Source: Sipunculus nudus (lineage: Eukaryota > Annelida > Sipuncula > Golfingiida > Sipunculidae). Taken from it: 64,000 nucleotides of DNA. The DNA is taken from assembly GCA_026874595.1 (NCBI GenBank), contig CM049311.1:66904453-66968452 (forward strand), given 5' to 3'. Under the pieces are notes generated by a model that saw nothing but the letters and a program-made list of their open reading frames with translations, did no database searches and was not told where the DNA came from. This document shows positions 13,561 through 25,533 of the stretch, piece after piece; positions within the stretch are counted from its first letter, which is position 1; each line of letters opens with the position of its first letter. Made by a program: the position numbers and the translations under genes.

Positions 13561-13826
13561 ATTAATTATACTGTGTAATTGTATTGATTTATTGTTATAC
13601 TGTTGTTATACTGTGTAATTGTATTGATTAAGTGTATTGTAATGTTAGGGTTGTTTTAAGAATAAACTATAATAATAATGATTAAGAAAAAAACACTGAC
13701 TTCTTTATTCATTCCCCTAGACATTTCACGCTGCCTAGTGTTAAAGAATCTGATTTTGTTTAATCTCCATAACAAAACTTATGCTCGTCACGACTACGTG
13801 ATCTGTTGTTATTAGGTTCCGTAACA

Positions 13827-15235
13827 TACATCATGACGTTCTTGGCTCTGACGAAAATAAAAAAACCCGACGAATCTTTGTTATCAAGCAAGGACAGCCA
13901 GGATATTCACAAACAGGAAATGAAAACCCACGCAATCAATCATACGCCTACAAAAACAAATTAACCACAATCTGACTTTATTGACTTTAAATGATAAATT
14001 TAGCCTTGTATAATATATAAATGTGTTAAATTACTGGAGTCAAATCGTAATTAATATAGACATCCAGTGCTACATTTTGTATATCTTGGTCGAAACAGAA
14101 ACTTTCATATATAAAAAAGCCCAGTTCCTTGACCTTATGGTGTTCAAGCAATTTAATGCACTTCATAATCAGACACTTAATATATAAGTGAATAATTCAA
14201 AATGCCAATGGGAGTGGACATGGGGATATATATAATAGGTTACTTGTAAATAGTTTGGTACCATCGGTTTTTTTAGGAATGAAAATAATTAACTTTCCAC
14301 AAAATTCTATATTAGGCAAAAAAAGTTATGGTTCTCAGGCGATTTTTTTTCAGAAATCAGTGCGATAAAAATGTCATATGATCAGGGAAAAACATGATAA
14401 TAACAGAGTTTTTTCTTGACCGATAAAAGCACTACACAAGAAAGGAAATCTTATTAAAAATTGTATTATGGTATCTTCTTGAAAGGTGAAAATCAAAATA
14501 AAATTTTTAATGCGGGGGGGGGGGGGGGTTAAAATTCAAGCGGACGGTTCCTGAGAACCATACCTCTTATTTATATTTTTTGGCTTCCTACAATAACATT
14601 TTCCAGTTGTTTATCAACCTTATCAATCTAAAAAAAAACGAAAACACAAAAAGCATGCATATAGGAGTAGGAAATGTATATTTGTTTGAATATGGCTAAT
14701 AAAACAACAATGTACATCGAGTTAGTGCTACACCAAAATGTCGACCGTCTATATTCCAACATTTAAACGTACTGTTTTATATGTCATGTGTTTGGACCCT
14801 TTGGACAAATGCATCAGATGGCGCCACTGTCTATCTTCTGTAATTTAAACAGAAGCCCCAATTTAGTATATTCAATTCGTTACTCCGAGTTTTTAAAAAT
14901 TTAATGAAAAAATCGTCACCGTCAAAGCTATTCCGTTTGATAATGAGTTGGGAAATATAATACACGCTTCTCGAATAAGATCAAAACCTCTCCACCCATC
15001 AAAATTTCTAAATCGATCCCTGTTTTACATGGTCCTTGTCTCAGAGGTAATATACATATATAGCTTGAACTTGAACCTGAACTTAATTGACCAATTTAAG
15101 GCTTAATACAAGTAGAAACATGCTTCAAAACATTCTGATGTTTCACCAACAAATACATATTATGCCATCGATTAAAGGGAGCTCGACCTAAAAAGGTATA
15201 TGCCCCTTTACAGTTATATTTTTATCATCTGCAAA
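13827..15235. other. AT-rich DNA with poly-G run, nothing else recognised
   Basis: It contains a poly-G run near 14513-14529 and otherwise no recognisable gene or repeat. Confidence 0.4.
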
Positions 15236-15239
15236 TAGT

Positions 15240-15990
15240 ATCAGAAACATAGTTAAAATATTAACCATATCATTAACATATAACAAAAAGAGTTAAGGTC
15301 CCAATAGTGAACGTTGAGGGGCACCACAAGTAAGCACCTCAAGTCTCTTAATAATGAACAAAATGAACTCGGTTTTTGTAAATAGCTGAAGAAAAAACAA
15401 TCATATGCCATTCCCCTGTTACCATATTTTCTGAGTTTTGACAAGAAAATATCATGACATACAGAATCAAAAGCCTTTGAAAAATCTAAAAAGACAACTA
15501 ATACATGGTCACCATCATGGAGGTAATTCATTATCGTATCGACTAATGTGATGAGAGCTAGATTTGTACCATGATTTTTTTTCTGAATCCAAATTACTAA
15601 TCATTAAAAATATTATGCTTTTAAATGAACTGCAATGGTCTATTATTCATCAGTTTTTTCCAAGACTTTCGAAAAGACAGGTAATAATGATACAAGTCCG
15701 TGATTAGTGATGGACATACAATTACCTTTTCTAAATAAATTAATCACTTTTTTAATTTTAAATTCGTTTGGGAAGAAAATGTGATTGAAAGGCTGGGTGA
15801 ACAAATGAACGGAAGTTTTCACAATTTGAGCAGTAATATTGTCACAACCTGGACTTGAGTACTTTAAAGAAGTAACAATATAGGTAACTTCCATTATATC
15901 TGTAGGTTTAATGAACAATGAATGTGGATTTTCCTTTTTAATATACGAGGCTTGCTGGATTCTAATCATATATTGCAAACTTCCTACTTG
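15240..15990 (-). pseudogene. LINE reverse transcriptase fragment (degraded)
   Basis: Two minus-strand ORFs carry consecutive parts of a non-LTR reverse transcriptase. The upstream one (15643-15978) has the fingers region: a variant SLFIKPTDIMEV, then TSLKYSSPGCDNI and a C-terminal SLLPVFSKVLEK, the usual VSLLPVFSK motif. The downstream one (15253-15531) has VVFLDFSKAFDSVCHDI with the first catalytic Asp, then a decayed RCG-PQGS region, ending with a YMLMIW-like remnant where Y-ADD-type sequence is expected. Frames are broken between and within the pieces. The motif style fits the CR1/Jockey group. No endonuclease domain was found upstream, so it is dead. Confidence 0.75.
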
Positions 15991-16184
15991 TTAAATCTCT
16001 CTTTGGTTTATTTATTATCTCTTTTATTATTTGCCATGTTTTTGTTAGGTTGTTTTTTTCAAATAAGGTAGCATAATGATTTCGTTCTGCCATTCTTAAC
16101 AGGAAGTGCCATGTGTTTCTATATTTTCTGTATGTATTTACAATATTTGTTTAATTATTTAACTGGATTCCAAGCTGAGCCACA

Positions 16185-16800
16185 CTACTGGAGGGGATTA
16201 CTCTTCCTCCCTTGCTTTTTATGAGCACCGATCCATCACGAGTCCAACAGTCTTGAAACTGATTGTATATTTCCGTTTTTCTGGCCTCCCATAGTAAGCG
16301 TGATCTTTTCTTTGTAAGATCTTCATTTATGTATGTGGCCTGGGATACCCATGAGGAGCATCTTCTTGTGAATCCTTATCTTGATGCAGGTTCCTTCGAG
16401 CTTTATAGACACGCTGTCTAGACCGATATGTAGAAAACTTGACTATAATTTGACGCGGTTTTGTGTTGCTAGGCCCGATCCTTTGAAATCTATCCATTTC
16501 ATCGATTATGATTAGAAGGTTAATTTTTCATTTTGTTTGTTTGTTTACAATATTTAGAATAGTCTCGTTGGGATCTTCAAATCCGTTCTCAGGAACACCA
16601 GCAAAACGCAAAGAATTACGACGCTTATACTGTTCTTGGGAATCATTTGCTACCTCAAGGGCTTCTATTCTTTTCTTAACTTCCTTTTTCAGAGAAGTAA
16701 CGAGACAGTTTAGAGAAGATGCCTCTTGTTTCCGCTCCCCACATATACTACTGGAGAAAGCTTGAAGAACAGTCTAGTCTTACTGTGTCCAGTGACTTGG
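16185..16800 (-). pseudogene. LINE ORF1-like protein remnant (Transposase_22-like)
   Basis: Read on the minus strand, broken frames give a coiled-coil-like stretch with SLKKEVKKRIEALEVA, then EQYKRRNSLRFAGVPENG (the usual EQYSRRN-x-GIPE motif of L1-type ORF1 proteins). Next come IGPSNTKPRQIIVKFSTYRS and INEDLTKKRSRLLWEAR, the conserved RRM/CTD landmarks, and a CWTRDGSVLIK tail. It lies upstream of the RT fragment in the same orientation, as expected for one LINE with ORF1 then ORF2; the endonuclease and most of ORF2 are missing. Several frameshifts are present. Confidence 0.65.
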
Positions 16801-17247
16801 TGAATTCTTCTCGTGGCCCCATGCTTAATGACATTCTCCTTGACCACATAAATTACTTTAATTTTGCTTCATATGGAGGTTTCAAGAAGTGGTGGTTACC
16901 CCAAAAGTTTCAAGTACGAATTATTTTCCACTTTATAAAAAAGGACTATCTGCTCAGGTCAGTGTTTTGTATTCAGGTGTCAGGTCAAGCCCTCCCTTAA
17001 TTGACTCTTTGAAGATATATTCCAGTCCTTCGTGCACCACTGTGCACACTTTCATTCTGCAATGTTTACTGAATTCAGTTTAAATTGTTTATAATGTATG
17101 GAGCATGTGCCCATAGATCCTGCTTTTGCCTCTGACCTCTGATTTGTAAATCATTTCTTAACAATTTCTTCTTGAGCATATATACAGGTAATAATACAGA
17201 TATTTTGGGCAGAAAACAAAGAGGTGCATTAAATTCTTCCAAGACAG

Positions 17248-17248
17248 G

Positions 17249-17330
<82 letters not shown>
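17248..17330. repeat. (TA)n-(GA)n compound microsatellite
   Basis: A TA run is followed directly by a GA run of about 34 bases. Confidence 0.95.
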
Positions 17331-17334
<4 letters not shown>

Positions 17335-17962
17335 CTGCATTATTGAATATCGTGAATTATTTTTATCACAAGCAGGTATGGTTTAAAAAATTACGCATTT
17401 TCCCTTCGTCATTGATGCAGGTTTTGTTTGGCATGTTTTTGGACTTTTTAAAAATATCGGCAAAAATTTACAAGTAGACAGCGATGGTGGAGCGAACTTA
17501 AGTATTGAAACTGTCTATGTCGTTCCAAGGCTTGAGCGTCACTGAGCACAGTGATGCCATACATAACCCTAGTACATTCAAAGTAAAGATAAAAAAATGT
17601 CTTGCATCATTTAAGGAGAAATTAAGATAATAGATTTATTAACTCTGATAATATTTACTCAAATATTATTTTTTTCACATACATTTATAAATAATATGAT
17701 TTGTCATATCTATGGATATGTGTGTTGATGCGTGTGAATCCATGAATTTGTACTCACCGTTTTTTTTTTTTTTCTTCGTGAGCGAATCTAGAGATGTAAA
17801 ATAAATAGTCAGTGTGAAAATATCACCGACTAGTATCAACCATAACACAGGTACTCTATCGATTCTGCAAACATACAAACGTATTACGTATTTACACAAG
17901 GTTAAAAGAAAAGGCTTTAAAGCAACAGACTTAACACGGTCGCAGGCTTCCCAAATTACTTT
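17331..17962. other. AT-rich DNA, nothing recognised
   Basis: No conserved coding segment or terminal repeat was seen between the microsatellite and the Helentron-like element. Confidence 0.4.
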
Positions 17963-19110
17963 TTAGCTCAGCTGACTTAAAGTCATCTGAGCTATAGCGA
18001 ACACGCTTTGTCCGTCTGTCTGTCTGTCCGTCTGTCTGTCTGTCCGTCCGTCTGTCCGTCCGTTAACAGAGCACACTGGACCTAGAATCTTCTAACTTGA
18101 CCACATGATCTAGAATCTTCAAACTGGACATCCAGGGAGGTCCATGCAAAATCTCCTTCGAAAACTAAAATTAAGTTAAGGGGCTCAGAAGTACCCCCAG
18201 AATAATGTGAAATTTGATACAAAAGCTCAAGTATTTGAACAACTAATGCATTGATCACTAGCATTTTTTTCATGGATATTGATCATGGAGTGTTTCATCA
18301 GTTTCTACAGACTGGTGGTGCCACCTGCATATTTTCGATTTTTTACCGCATTTTTCCTCTATATTTTGACCTTTGTTATCTGTTTACAAGGCACAAATCG
18401 TTAACACTGGACCTAGAATCTTTCAATTTGATATCCATGAAAAGTCTCCAAGAAAACCCTAAATTAGGTCTTTGGTACCCATACACCAGAATTATGGTAC
18501 TCCTAAGTACCCCCATTATAATGCAAAATTTAATACAAAAGCTCAAGTATCTGAACCGCTAATGCATCACCAAAATTCTTTGATAGATATTGGTCATTGA
18601 ATGTTTCATCCATTTCTGCAAACTGGTTGCGCCACTAGTATTTTTTCGATTTTTTACGACTTTTTTTCTCTATTTTTGAGACCTTTAAAGATGTGGTCAT
18701 CTGTTAACAGAGACCACATATTAAATGAGTCTACCTAGAATCTTGTTTCTTGACTTGAAGGGAGGCCCATTAAAAAGTCTCCTTTGAAACCCGAATTTAG
18801 GTCTCTATCACCAATATTCTTCAGGATATGCGGCTAATAAATACCCCCCCCCCCCCCCACTGAAATTGGGTCATTGTGACCTATGTTCTCAGATATCTTG
18901 GTGTATGTTTGGGCACCCAAGAAATACACACATATTGCCAGATTCCTCAGGAAAGGCTGGTTGGTTCGTCATCAAATTCGGGTCTTGATGAACTTAAGCT
19001 AATATGCATGAACGAAGATGCCACCTACATTATTTTAATTAGTTGCCTGTGCAAGGACATATTATCAACATGTCAGTCGGCTGAGCGTCATGAACCACGG
19101 GTCACTTGTT
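17963..19110 (+). mobile_element. Non-autonomous Helentron-like element with two core units
   Basis: The 5' end is a near-perfect hairpin (AGCTCAGCTGACTT / AAGTCATCTGAGCT) followed by CTGTCTGTCCG tandem repeats. The core has two units marked by CTGG(T)GG(T)GCCACC at about 18314 and 18626. The 3' end has an inverted copy of the hairpin arm (CAGTCGGCTGAGC), a decayed ACC-x-GGGT hairpin, and GTCACTTGTT. Sub-terminal inverted repeats, a tandem core, a 3' hairpin and T-rich insertion sites fit Helentron-associated elements (HINE/DINE-like, or the bivalve 'pearl' type). No Rep/helicase is encoded. It is the same family as the leader insert of the LTR array. Confidence 0.6.
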
Positions 19111-19500
19111 TAACAGCGTACCTCTTTTTTGTTTGGGATTTCCTGAAAATGAAAAAAATGACGCTAATTACTCTTGTTTTCCACTTTTTTTCAGCAGCAC
19201 TCATTTTGTGTGCAAATGTCCGCATATGTCACAACACGTAAAAATAGCCCTTATCTTTATGCAGGGGGATGTACGCCATGTATGTTTCGGACTTTGGAAC
19301 GAAAAAAAATATGCGTCGATATTCATACACAAATGTGGTATGCGAAGCACATCTTTATTCAATCTGCGATAATAAAAAATGGGGGAATTGACGATAAATT
19401 CACTCTATTTTCACTCTTTATTTCAAAGAATTCTACTCTTTTTTCCGGAACACTTATTTTTTTCCATTGGCAGGCCTTGGTCGTCCTTAATTTCTTTTAG

Positions 19501-19612
19501 GAGCTATTACAGGAGAAACCGTGTCAAAGATCTGAGAGCGTGCGCTGGACGTAATCTGGGCTGTGTCCACGCGGTATGCCCACCATGTCGTACACGCCCG
19601 GCGCCTGCTTAA
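19501..19612 (+). CDS. Cysteine-rich terminal-exon candidate
   Basis: A strong acceptor (CTTAATTTCTTTTAG ending at 19500) is followed by a GC-rich open segment of about 36 codons ending in TAA. It encodes KDLRACAGRNLGCVHAVC then PPCRTRPAPA, with four Cys in a C-x6-C-x4-C-x2-C pattern. The base composition is clearly unlike the AT-rich flanks. The preceding sequence stays open for about 40 more codons but is T-rich and looks like intron. I do not recognise the family. A minus-strand ORF covers the same DNA, so the coding strand is uncertain. Confidence 0.2.
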
Positions 19613-19867
19613 TAACCCCATGAACAGATTATGAGTAATCTGGTGACGTACGTGTCCCAGACTATCATTGCTTCGGGATTCACTCACCAAGATTATTGGC
19701 CACAAACAGTTTCGCCACGAGATGTAAGGAATTCTTGATAATGGAGTGTTTACCACCACAAAGAGAATGATCGATATCAATCTCTTGGCTGCTTTGAATT
19801 CAAGCTATTTAAATATATTTTATATCTTATACTTTATGTGTTTGAATGTAATGTTATAATCAAGCAC

Positions 19868-19917
<50 letters not shown>

Positions 19918-19987
19918 ATACAATAATTATTAACTAATAATTAAATAATAATAAATAATAATAATAATTATTATTATAATAATAATA

Positions 19988-20035
<48 letters not shown>

Positions 20036-20062
20036 GATAATAAATAATAAATAATAATGATA
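19868..20062. repeat. (AAT)n/(ATT)n microsatellite
   Basis: Long AAT and ATT runs in inverted orientation form an imperfect palindromic low-complexity tract. Confidence 0.95.
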
Positions 20063-21130
20063 ATAATATCAATAACAACACTAATTATAATAAAAACAAC
20101 ATATATTAAAGAGTAATGTTTTCATTACAACCTTTTTATAAATATTTGTTAACTAACAAACATTGGGCAAAAACTCAATAAAGCCGGACAAATCTTTTTT
20201 TATCATCTATATATGAGGTCTATATATGGGAATAAAGAAATCAATCGGGCTTTATAAAACAGCTGCGACCTGACTAAATGGTCTCACTTGTTAGAATAAG
20301 CACTTGCAGAAAACACTTTGGCACATTTCTCACTTAAAAAAGAATACCTCGTGTGCTAGGTTACAAAATAAACTAGAAATAAGCTATATATAAAAATAGG
20401 GACTGATATCAGATAGAAGAATTCGTTACCTATAGTAATATATAAACGTAAACGTAAACAAATTTATATGGAACGTGTTCACTCACACGCAGAACCATAA
20501 CAAGGTATTAGTTAGCTGAAGGGGAGGTACTCAGACCGTGTGATTCGATGTTTTTTTTCTGGGAAACTTTTATATAAATGAAAACTGAAATGATAGTGTG
20601 AAAGAATAGGAATAACATTGAACCCGGTCATGTCCCTTTAATTAATTGTTCCTTGGTTATAATCTGACCCCCCACGTCTTAATTAGTTTACTAACAGACA
20701 AGCCAACCACCAAGTAATGAACCAAGTAGAAGATTAAACACCTCGCCTGTTGATGGAGCTATAAAATTATTCCTTTTCCAATTCACCTTAGGAAGGAGGA
20801 TGGTGTATCAATTGTCAAGGCTGCAACATTTATGGTTATTTCAGTCTCCACCAGAGGTCACTGCATTACGTTCAATTGTATCTCCATTCCTTATTATACA
20901 GACTTCCTAGTTCTACAACACACTGAGCAGCTAGAAGATTACATAAAGCAAGCAACGAAATGGATTCTTTAAACGAAGCCTATAAACGTTGTAACATTTA
21001 GTTCCCTCAAAGTAAAACCAAATATTGAATCTCTTCTTAATGATACTTTTATAAACAAGACATTTTCACTCAGAGAACGCCGACCTCGGCCAAATGGCAT
21101 TGTCAGAATTACAGCATTTTTCCTTTAAAA
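20063..21130. other. No gene recognised
   Basis: AT-rich sequence with no recognisable coding or repeat signature. Confidence 0.4.
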
Positions 21131-21340
21131 AGTTATATATCTACATGGTAATCCAGGTATGCCGAAAACTTAATCAATGCCGAAAATGTAATCAATTTTC
21201 CTCGTAACGTTGCCGAGATTTCCAGAAAATTTATCGAAAGCCGTTTACAACATTTTGAGGAAATTGCTAACGGACAAACAAACAAAAAAAAACAGTCAAA
21301 CATAACCTCCTTGGCGGAAGTAAAAATAGGGCCCAATGAT
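21131..21340. repeat. Dispersed-element tail fragment
   Basis: CTAACGGACAAACAAAC followed by CATAACCTCCTTGGCGGA resembles a common invertebrate repeat tail, recognised from the motif only. No second copy was found in this window. Confidence 0.3.
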
Positions 21341-24150
21341 TCCGTTAGTACCACTGGAACTCAAACAGTGCGGAATATGTTTGTAACTTGAATATGTAAC
21401 TTTACAACTTATATAAAATTGCTAATCTTACCAGTATTAAACCAATCTATGTAATAACTAGTCAAATTATGATGTTTTGACCACGCGAAAGATCAGCCGC
21501 TTATAGACTGCAACAAAAGTTAAAACCCCCGAATTTAAATGAAATTTTGATAAAAATTCCCACTTAGCGCTTTCGATACTTAGAATATTATGTAATATAT
21601 TAGTCTACTATTCTAAAACAACAACAAAAAATTTTGATTCGCCGCCAATGTGAAGGTATCCTTTTCCCGTGCGGGGGACATTATATTCCTCTGTTTGTCT
21701 ATCTGTCTATCTATATGTTGACGACACCTAACTTTCAAAGTTTTGGATGAAGAAGGGTTTCTTCTTGTCTGTACATCTTTGTCCAACCGAGCAATTTCTA
21801 TTGACGATTGGTGGAAGAGTTGGTACTCTGTTGGAATGATGACTCTTGAGATAAGGATCGAAGTGACGATTTTATTTTGAAAGATAGAATAACAGCGTAG
21901 AAAGAAGGCACTCTGTTAGTTGTGCGTAATTGGTTTCCGTCGAAACATATCCCTTGCTTTGGTCAATTTAATTTTCACATTCCGTGAAATGTATGTCACC
22001 AAAACAGTGACAGAGTCTGCATTTCCGGTAAACTCTTATACCATAATAAGTCATGAACTATTATATGATAAGAGTAAGCCCTGTGTTGCTACCGTCTGGG
22101 GCGTAAAAAGTGTTCTTGTTGCCTTCTCTAGTAGGGTACGCCTTCCTCCCCGTTCGTGTGTGTATCCGTGTCCGTGATTGTTCACAACAGAACTCACGCA
22201 ATCATGATTGTAATACCATGAATTTTACTTGGGAGTTTCGAGAATAGGCCTAGGAGGAATCGATCAGATGTCTATGTAGATCCGGTGCATGATCCGGATT
22301 CATCAAGTACTATTCACAAATGTACAGTCACTTATGCACGAATGAACCTGGGTAAAGGTAAGTGCAAAAAAAAAAGCCGGGGAGCATCTTACATCGTTGA
22401 TTCTAAAATCTCCATTTTCTAAATTCTGGGAACGAAACACCATCAAGACGGACAGATATATTAGCAAGCCATTCCTTCTGAAAAAAAAAAAACTGCTAGT
22501 GAAATAACAGGTCTGAACAGACATACAAACATACCCCCCCCCCCCCCCACCAAGTTATACCCTCTCTCCGTGCACTGCCGGGGTGCAGGTAAACGGATTC
22601 GATGGAACAGAACTGAAACGAGTAGCCGGGTATGATCTGGTGGACACTTCAGCCCACTTGCTTCAGCGTACGGGGTACAGATAATGTTTATATACACAGA
22701 GATTCAAATTAAGACGATGGTCCAGATAAAGTTCCGTTTTGCCGGCAGATGTCGCCACGATTCCCCGATTAAATATTAAACATTAGATTTAACAATTAAA
22801 TTTCGGCAGCTTGATGCATTATGCATATCATTAAATTGTTGATATAAAATATATACTGAATTATGTTATCATGTTAAAGTGCTCTCAATCTTCGACTGTA
22901 AAAAAATGTAACGGCAGTAACAAGTGGCGACATCTCGTAAGAAATCCAAAAACAAGAGTAGATCCTAATATACTTGTAATTTGAATTGACCTACAACACT
23001 TTTATTAAATTTTTGTACCTTGATTTTCCGTTACATATATATATACATCACTGGGGCTGTAGGGGAATGCCCCCCCCCCCCCCCCCCCCGACTTTGCATG
23101 CAACGCTGCTCATAATATTTCCATCATTTCAGACAGTAAACACCTGATACTGAAAATTACATTATTAACATGATTTTCATATGAAGGTAAAACAGGTGAC
23201 GGTTACATCAATTTTTTTTAATTATTGTATTCTTTTATATGGGGAAAGTTACAGATGGAAATACTCTTCCCGCGAGACATTACGTCATTATAACTAAGAA
23301 CCTAGGTAAATGGATAAATGAGTTCACACAAAAAAATATTTAATTAAATGGTTTCCATGAACTGAAAATTTTTCCATTTATATACTGTAGTCGTGACTTT
23401 TTTTTTTGTTATCGTTCAGTAAGTTGTTCAAAATTCTTCTTATTACTGCATCATGATGCCCCAAAGTCGTGACATCAACGAATTGCAACATTAATGGTTA
23501 TGAAATGTTTTGACACGTACCCGTCAGTTCATGATAATGTCGGTACAACATTACATTTTCCCAATAAAATTAATTGATCGTTTATAAGGGTCCATTTATA
23601 ACGTACGTATTGCTAAATTTTCCTTTGAAATATATTAATTTCCTAAAATTACCGCTAAATCCCCACCTTCTATTACCTTTTCGCCTATCAATGTTAATAG
23701 CTTAAAGGTGGTTCATCACCACATGATTTTTAAGTTAATTTTCTTTTTTGAAATTTCCCTAATAAAGATATCCAAATTCATCTTCTTAGTACCATAATAT
23801 GGAAAATCAAATCCATCATATAGGAAAATAATAATAAATAACTACTTTCCAATGCAAGTATTTTTGGCCAAGTAACCGGAAAACAAGTTTTTTTTCTCCA
23901 TGGAAAGTCTTTATTTTTATAAAATACAAATATTAATCACTGTATACTGGGCTAGTTTCTTTTGTGTGCTACCTTTATTTAAAGTATACAGAATAATCTT
24001 TAGCAGTGGAATGTATTGCAATGAGAAATAAATTTGAAGCAATAAGTACACTTGATTTTATCGATGCAATATGAATAAAAATATGACAATTATTAATTTT
24101 CAAAATCACAGTTGCTCTTATATGAGAAGAACACACATGATTTACAGCAT
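21341..24150. other. AT-rich DNA with homopolymer C runs
   Basis: Poly-C runs occur near 22532-22548 and 23070-23089. No gene, terminal repeat or RNA gene was recognised. Confidence 0.4.
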
Positions 24151-24175
24151 AAACGTTTATTAAAAAATAGAATGA

Positions 24176-24366
24176 CTAGAGGAAAAATGAAGCTATTACG
24201 CCCCTCAGCATGCTTTCAGAACGAGAGGCCCTTTCACTAGCAGAGCGGATAGAACTTATATACTTACTGGAACCCTGTATTGACTTAATGCCTATATTAC
24301 AACAGCTATAGGTGTTCTTGTTTTTCATTGTACTAGGTTTGATGTTTGCTGCTGGGCCGAGGGTTC
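24176..24366 (-). CDS. Terminal-exon candidate with nearby polyadenylation signal
   Basis: On the minus strand, a pyrimidine-rich acceptor (TCTTATTTTCTTATTTAG) leads into an open segment of about 62 codons from 24366. It ends at TAG (24176-24178), and AATAAA follows 15 bases later (24161-24156). The translation contains YSCCNIGIKSIQGSSKYISS and a Ser/Arg-rich SIRSASERASRSESMLRG, with no recognisable domain. Acceptor, open frame, stop and AATAAA in the right order make this one of the better host-gene candidates, but no upstream exon was found and the tail could be chance. Confidence 0.28.
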
Positions 24367-24911
24367 CTAAATAAGAAAATAAGACCAGTAAGAAAATAAG
24401 ACCCGTATAAATTTCATTGAGTGTGCAGAAATTCTTAAATAGCAAATATTACATCTTAGATCTCCGCTAAACAGTGCTTGCAATTGGCAACATTTGCCCT
24501 TTTTTCCATAATGTCTTTAATATAGATGTTTACTCCAACTGTCTGAAACAAAAATATATTACACCACTTTAATTATCACGGAGTAATCAAGTTCTCAATG
24601 ACAGTCATCTTTAAATCTTAATCATTTGTATGAAGTTACTCTTCACAAAATTAATTTGAAATAGAGATTGTAACTCTTGTTTTTCTAACTACTATCTTGC
24701 TTCTGGGACTAGCACGTGTTTATTTTACACGGTCTACAAAAGCCTTGACATAATATTGTCTGTAACCACTACATCAACAAAGGTCTTTAAAGCATTTGCT
24801 GTGAATCATTTTCATACGATTTAAGAGGCAGCACAAATTTTTTTACCAATCAATTATCGGTCATTCTCACCCTAGCCTTAAGATCTTGCCGATACCATGA
24901 CTCATAGTAAT

Positions 24912-25533
24912 TGGGCCGTCCCACTTAGGCGACTCTACAGGCGACTCCAGGCTGTCGCCTCATGGTCGCCGGATGGCCGCCTGTAGTCGCCTGAAGTCGC
25001 CCCAAGACGCGTGACCTCGAAGCTGTCGCCTCTGGATTTTCAACATGTTCAAAATTCTCAGGCGACAGCTTTTTTGTTGCAAGTGAGTGTAGTCTTCTAC
25101 TGGTGTAGGTGGTGCCGTAGGCTGTCGCCAGGTGACGCGGGTTGTCGTGTGTGTTGTCGCGGGCTGTTGTTACTTGAAACAAGCCCCATCCTTGTGTCCG
25201 GCTCCTCACATAGCACATAGAAGAAAATCGTCGAAGCTTGTCGTGGGTGGACGTAGCAAGAATTCTGGTGTCGTAGGTTGTCGCCAGTGTGGTTGTAGGT
25301 TGTCGTAGATGTGGTCGTAGGTTGTCGTAGGTGATTGTTCGCCGTGTTCGACTGTGTCGCCGGTGTTCGGCACATTGTCGTAGCTTGTCGTCAGACATTT
25401 GCAAGCCATTTGTAGCTTGTCGTAGACTATTGTCGTTACGGAGGTCCTGTTGCCTGTTTTTTTTTTTTTTTTTTTTTTTGGCGACAGCCTGGTCGCCTGT
25501 AGCTTGTAGAGTCGCCTAAGTGAGACAGACCCA
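24912..25533. mobile_element. 622-bp TIR element with internal GTCGTAG repeats
   Basis: The left end TGGGCCGTCCCACTTAGGCG and the right end, read inverted as TGGGTCTGTCTCACTTAGGC, form inverted repeats continuing into GACTCTACA, AGGCGAC and CAGGCTGTCGCC. The core has repeated GTCGTAGGTTGTCGTAG-type units (25230-25440) and a T23 run (25457-25479). The ORFs read across it, such as the 159-codon minus-strand ORF, are products of the repeats. No transposase is present. Both arms also carry TCGCC/GGCGA repeats that could fold back. Confidence 0.7.

Larger units (their letters stand above)
11820..13826 (+). mobile_element. Solo LTR of the array's retrotransposon family, split by a nested element
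   Basis: It starts TGTTAGG and ends GGTTCCGTAACA. Its right-hand part (13600-13826) aligns with LTR1 of the array: GTGTATTG, TAGGGTTGTTTTAAGAATAAA, CACTGACTTCTTTATTCATT and CATTTCACGCTGCCTAGTGT. Left-hand similarity is weaker but includes TTTAATCCGTACTGG. Without the nested 1195-bp insertion the LTR is about 812 bp, matching LTR1 (805 bp). A TATA-like CTATAAATTAGGGG (near 12053) and AATAAA (near 13663) sit where LTR1 has its TATA box and AATAAA. No gag or pol flanks it, so it is probably the product of LTR-LTR recombination. No target duplication was identified. Confidence 0.75.

Noticed and set aside
24925-25404. 159-codon minus-strand ORF
   Set aside because: Lies entirely inside the TIR element and its GTCGTAG repeats; overlapping ORFs exist in other frames, typical of a short-unit repeat.
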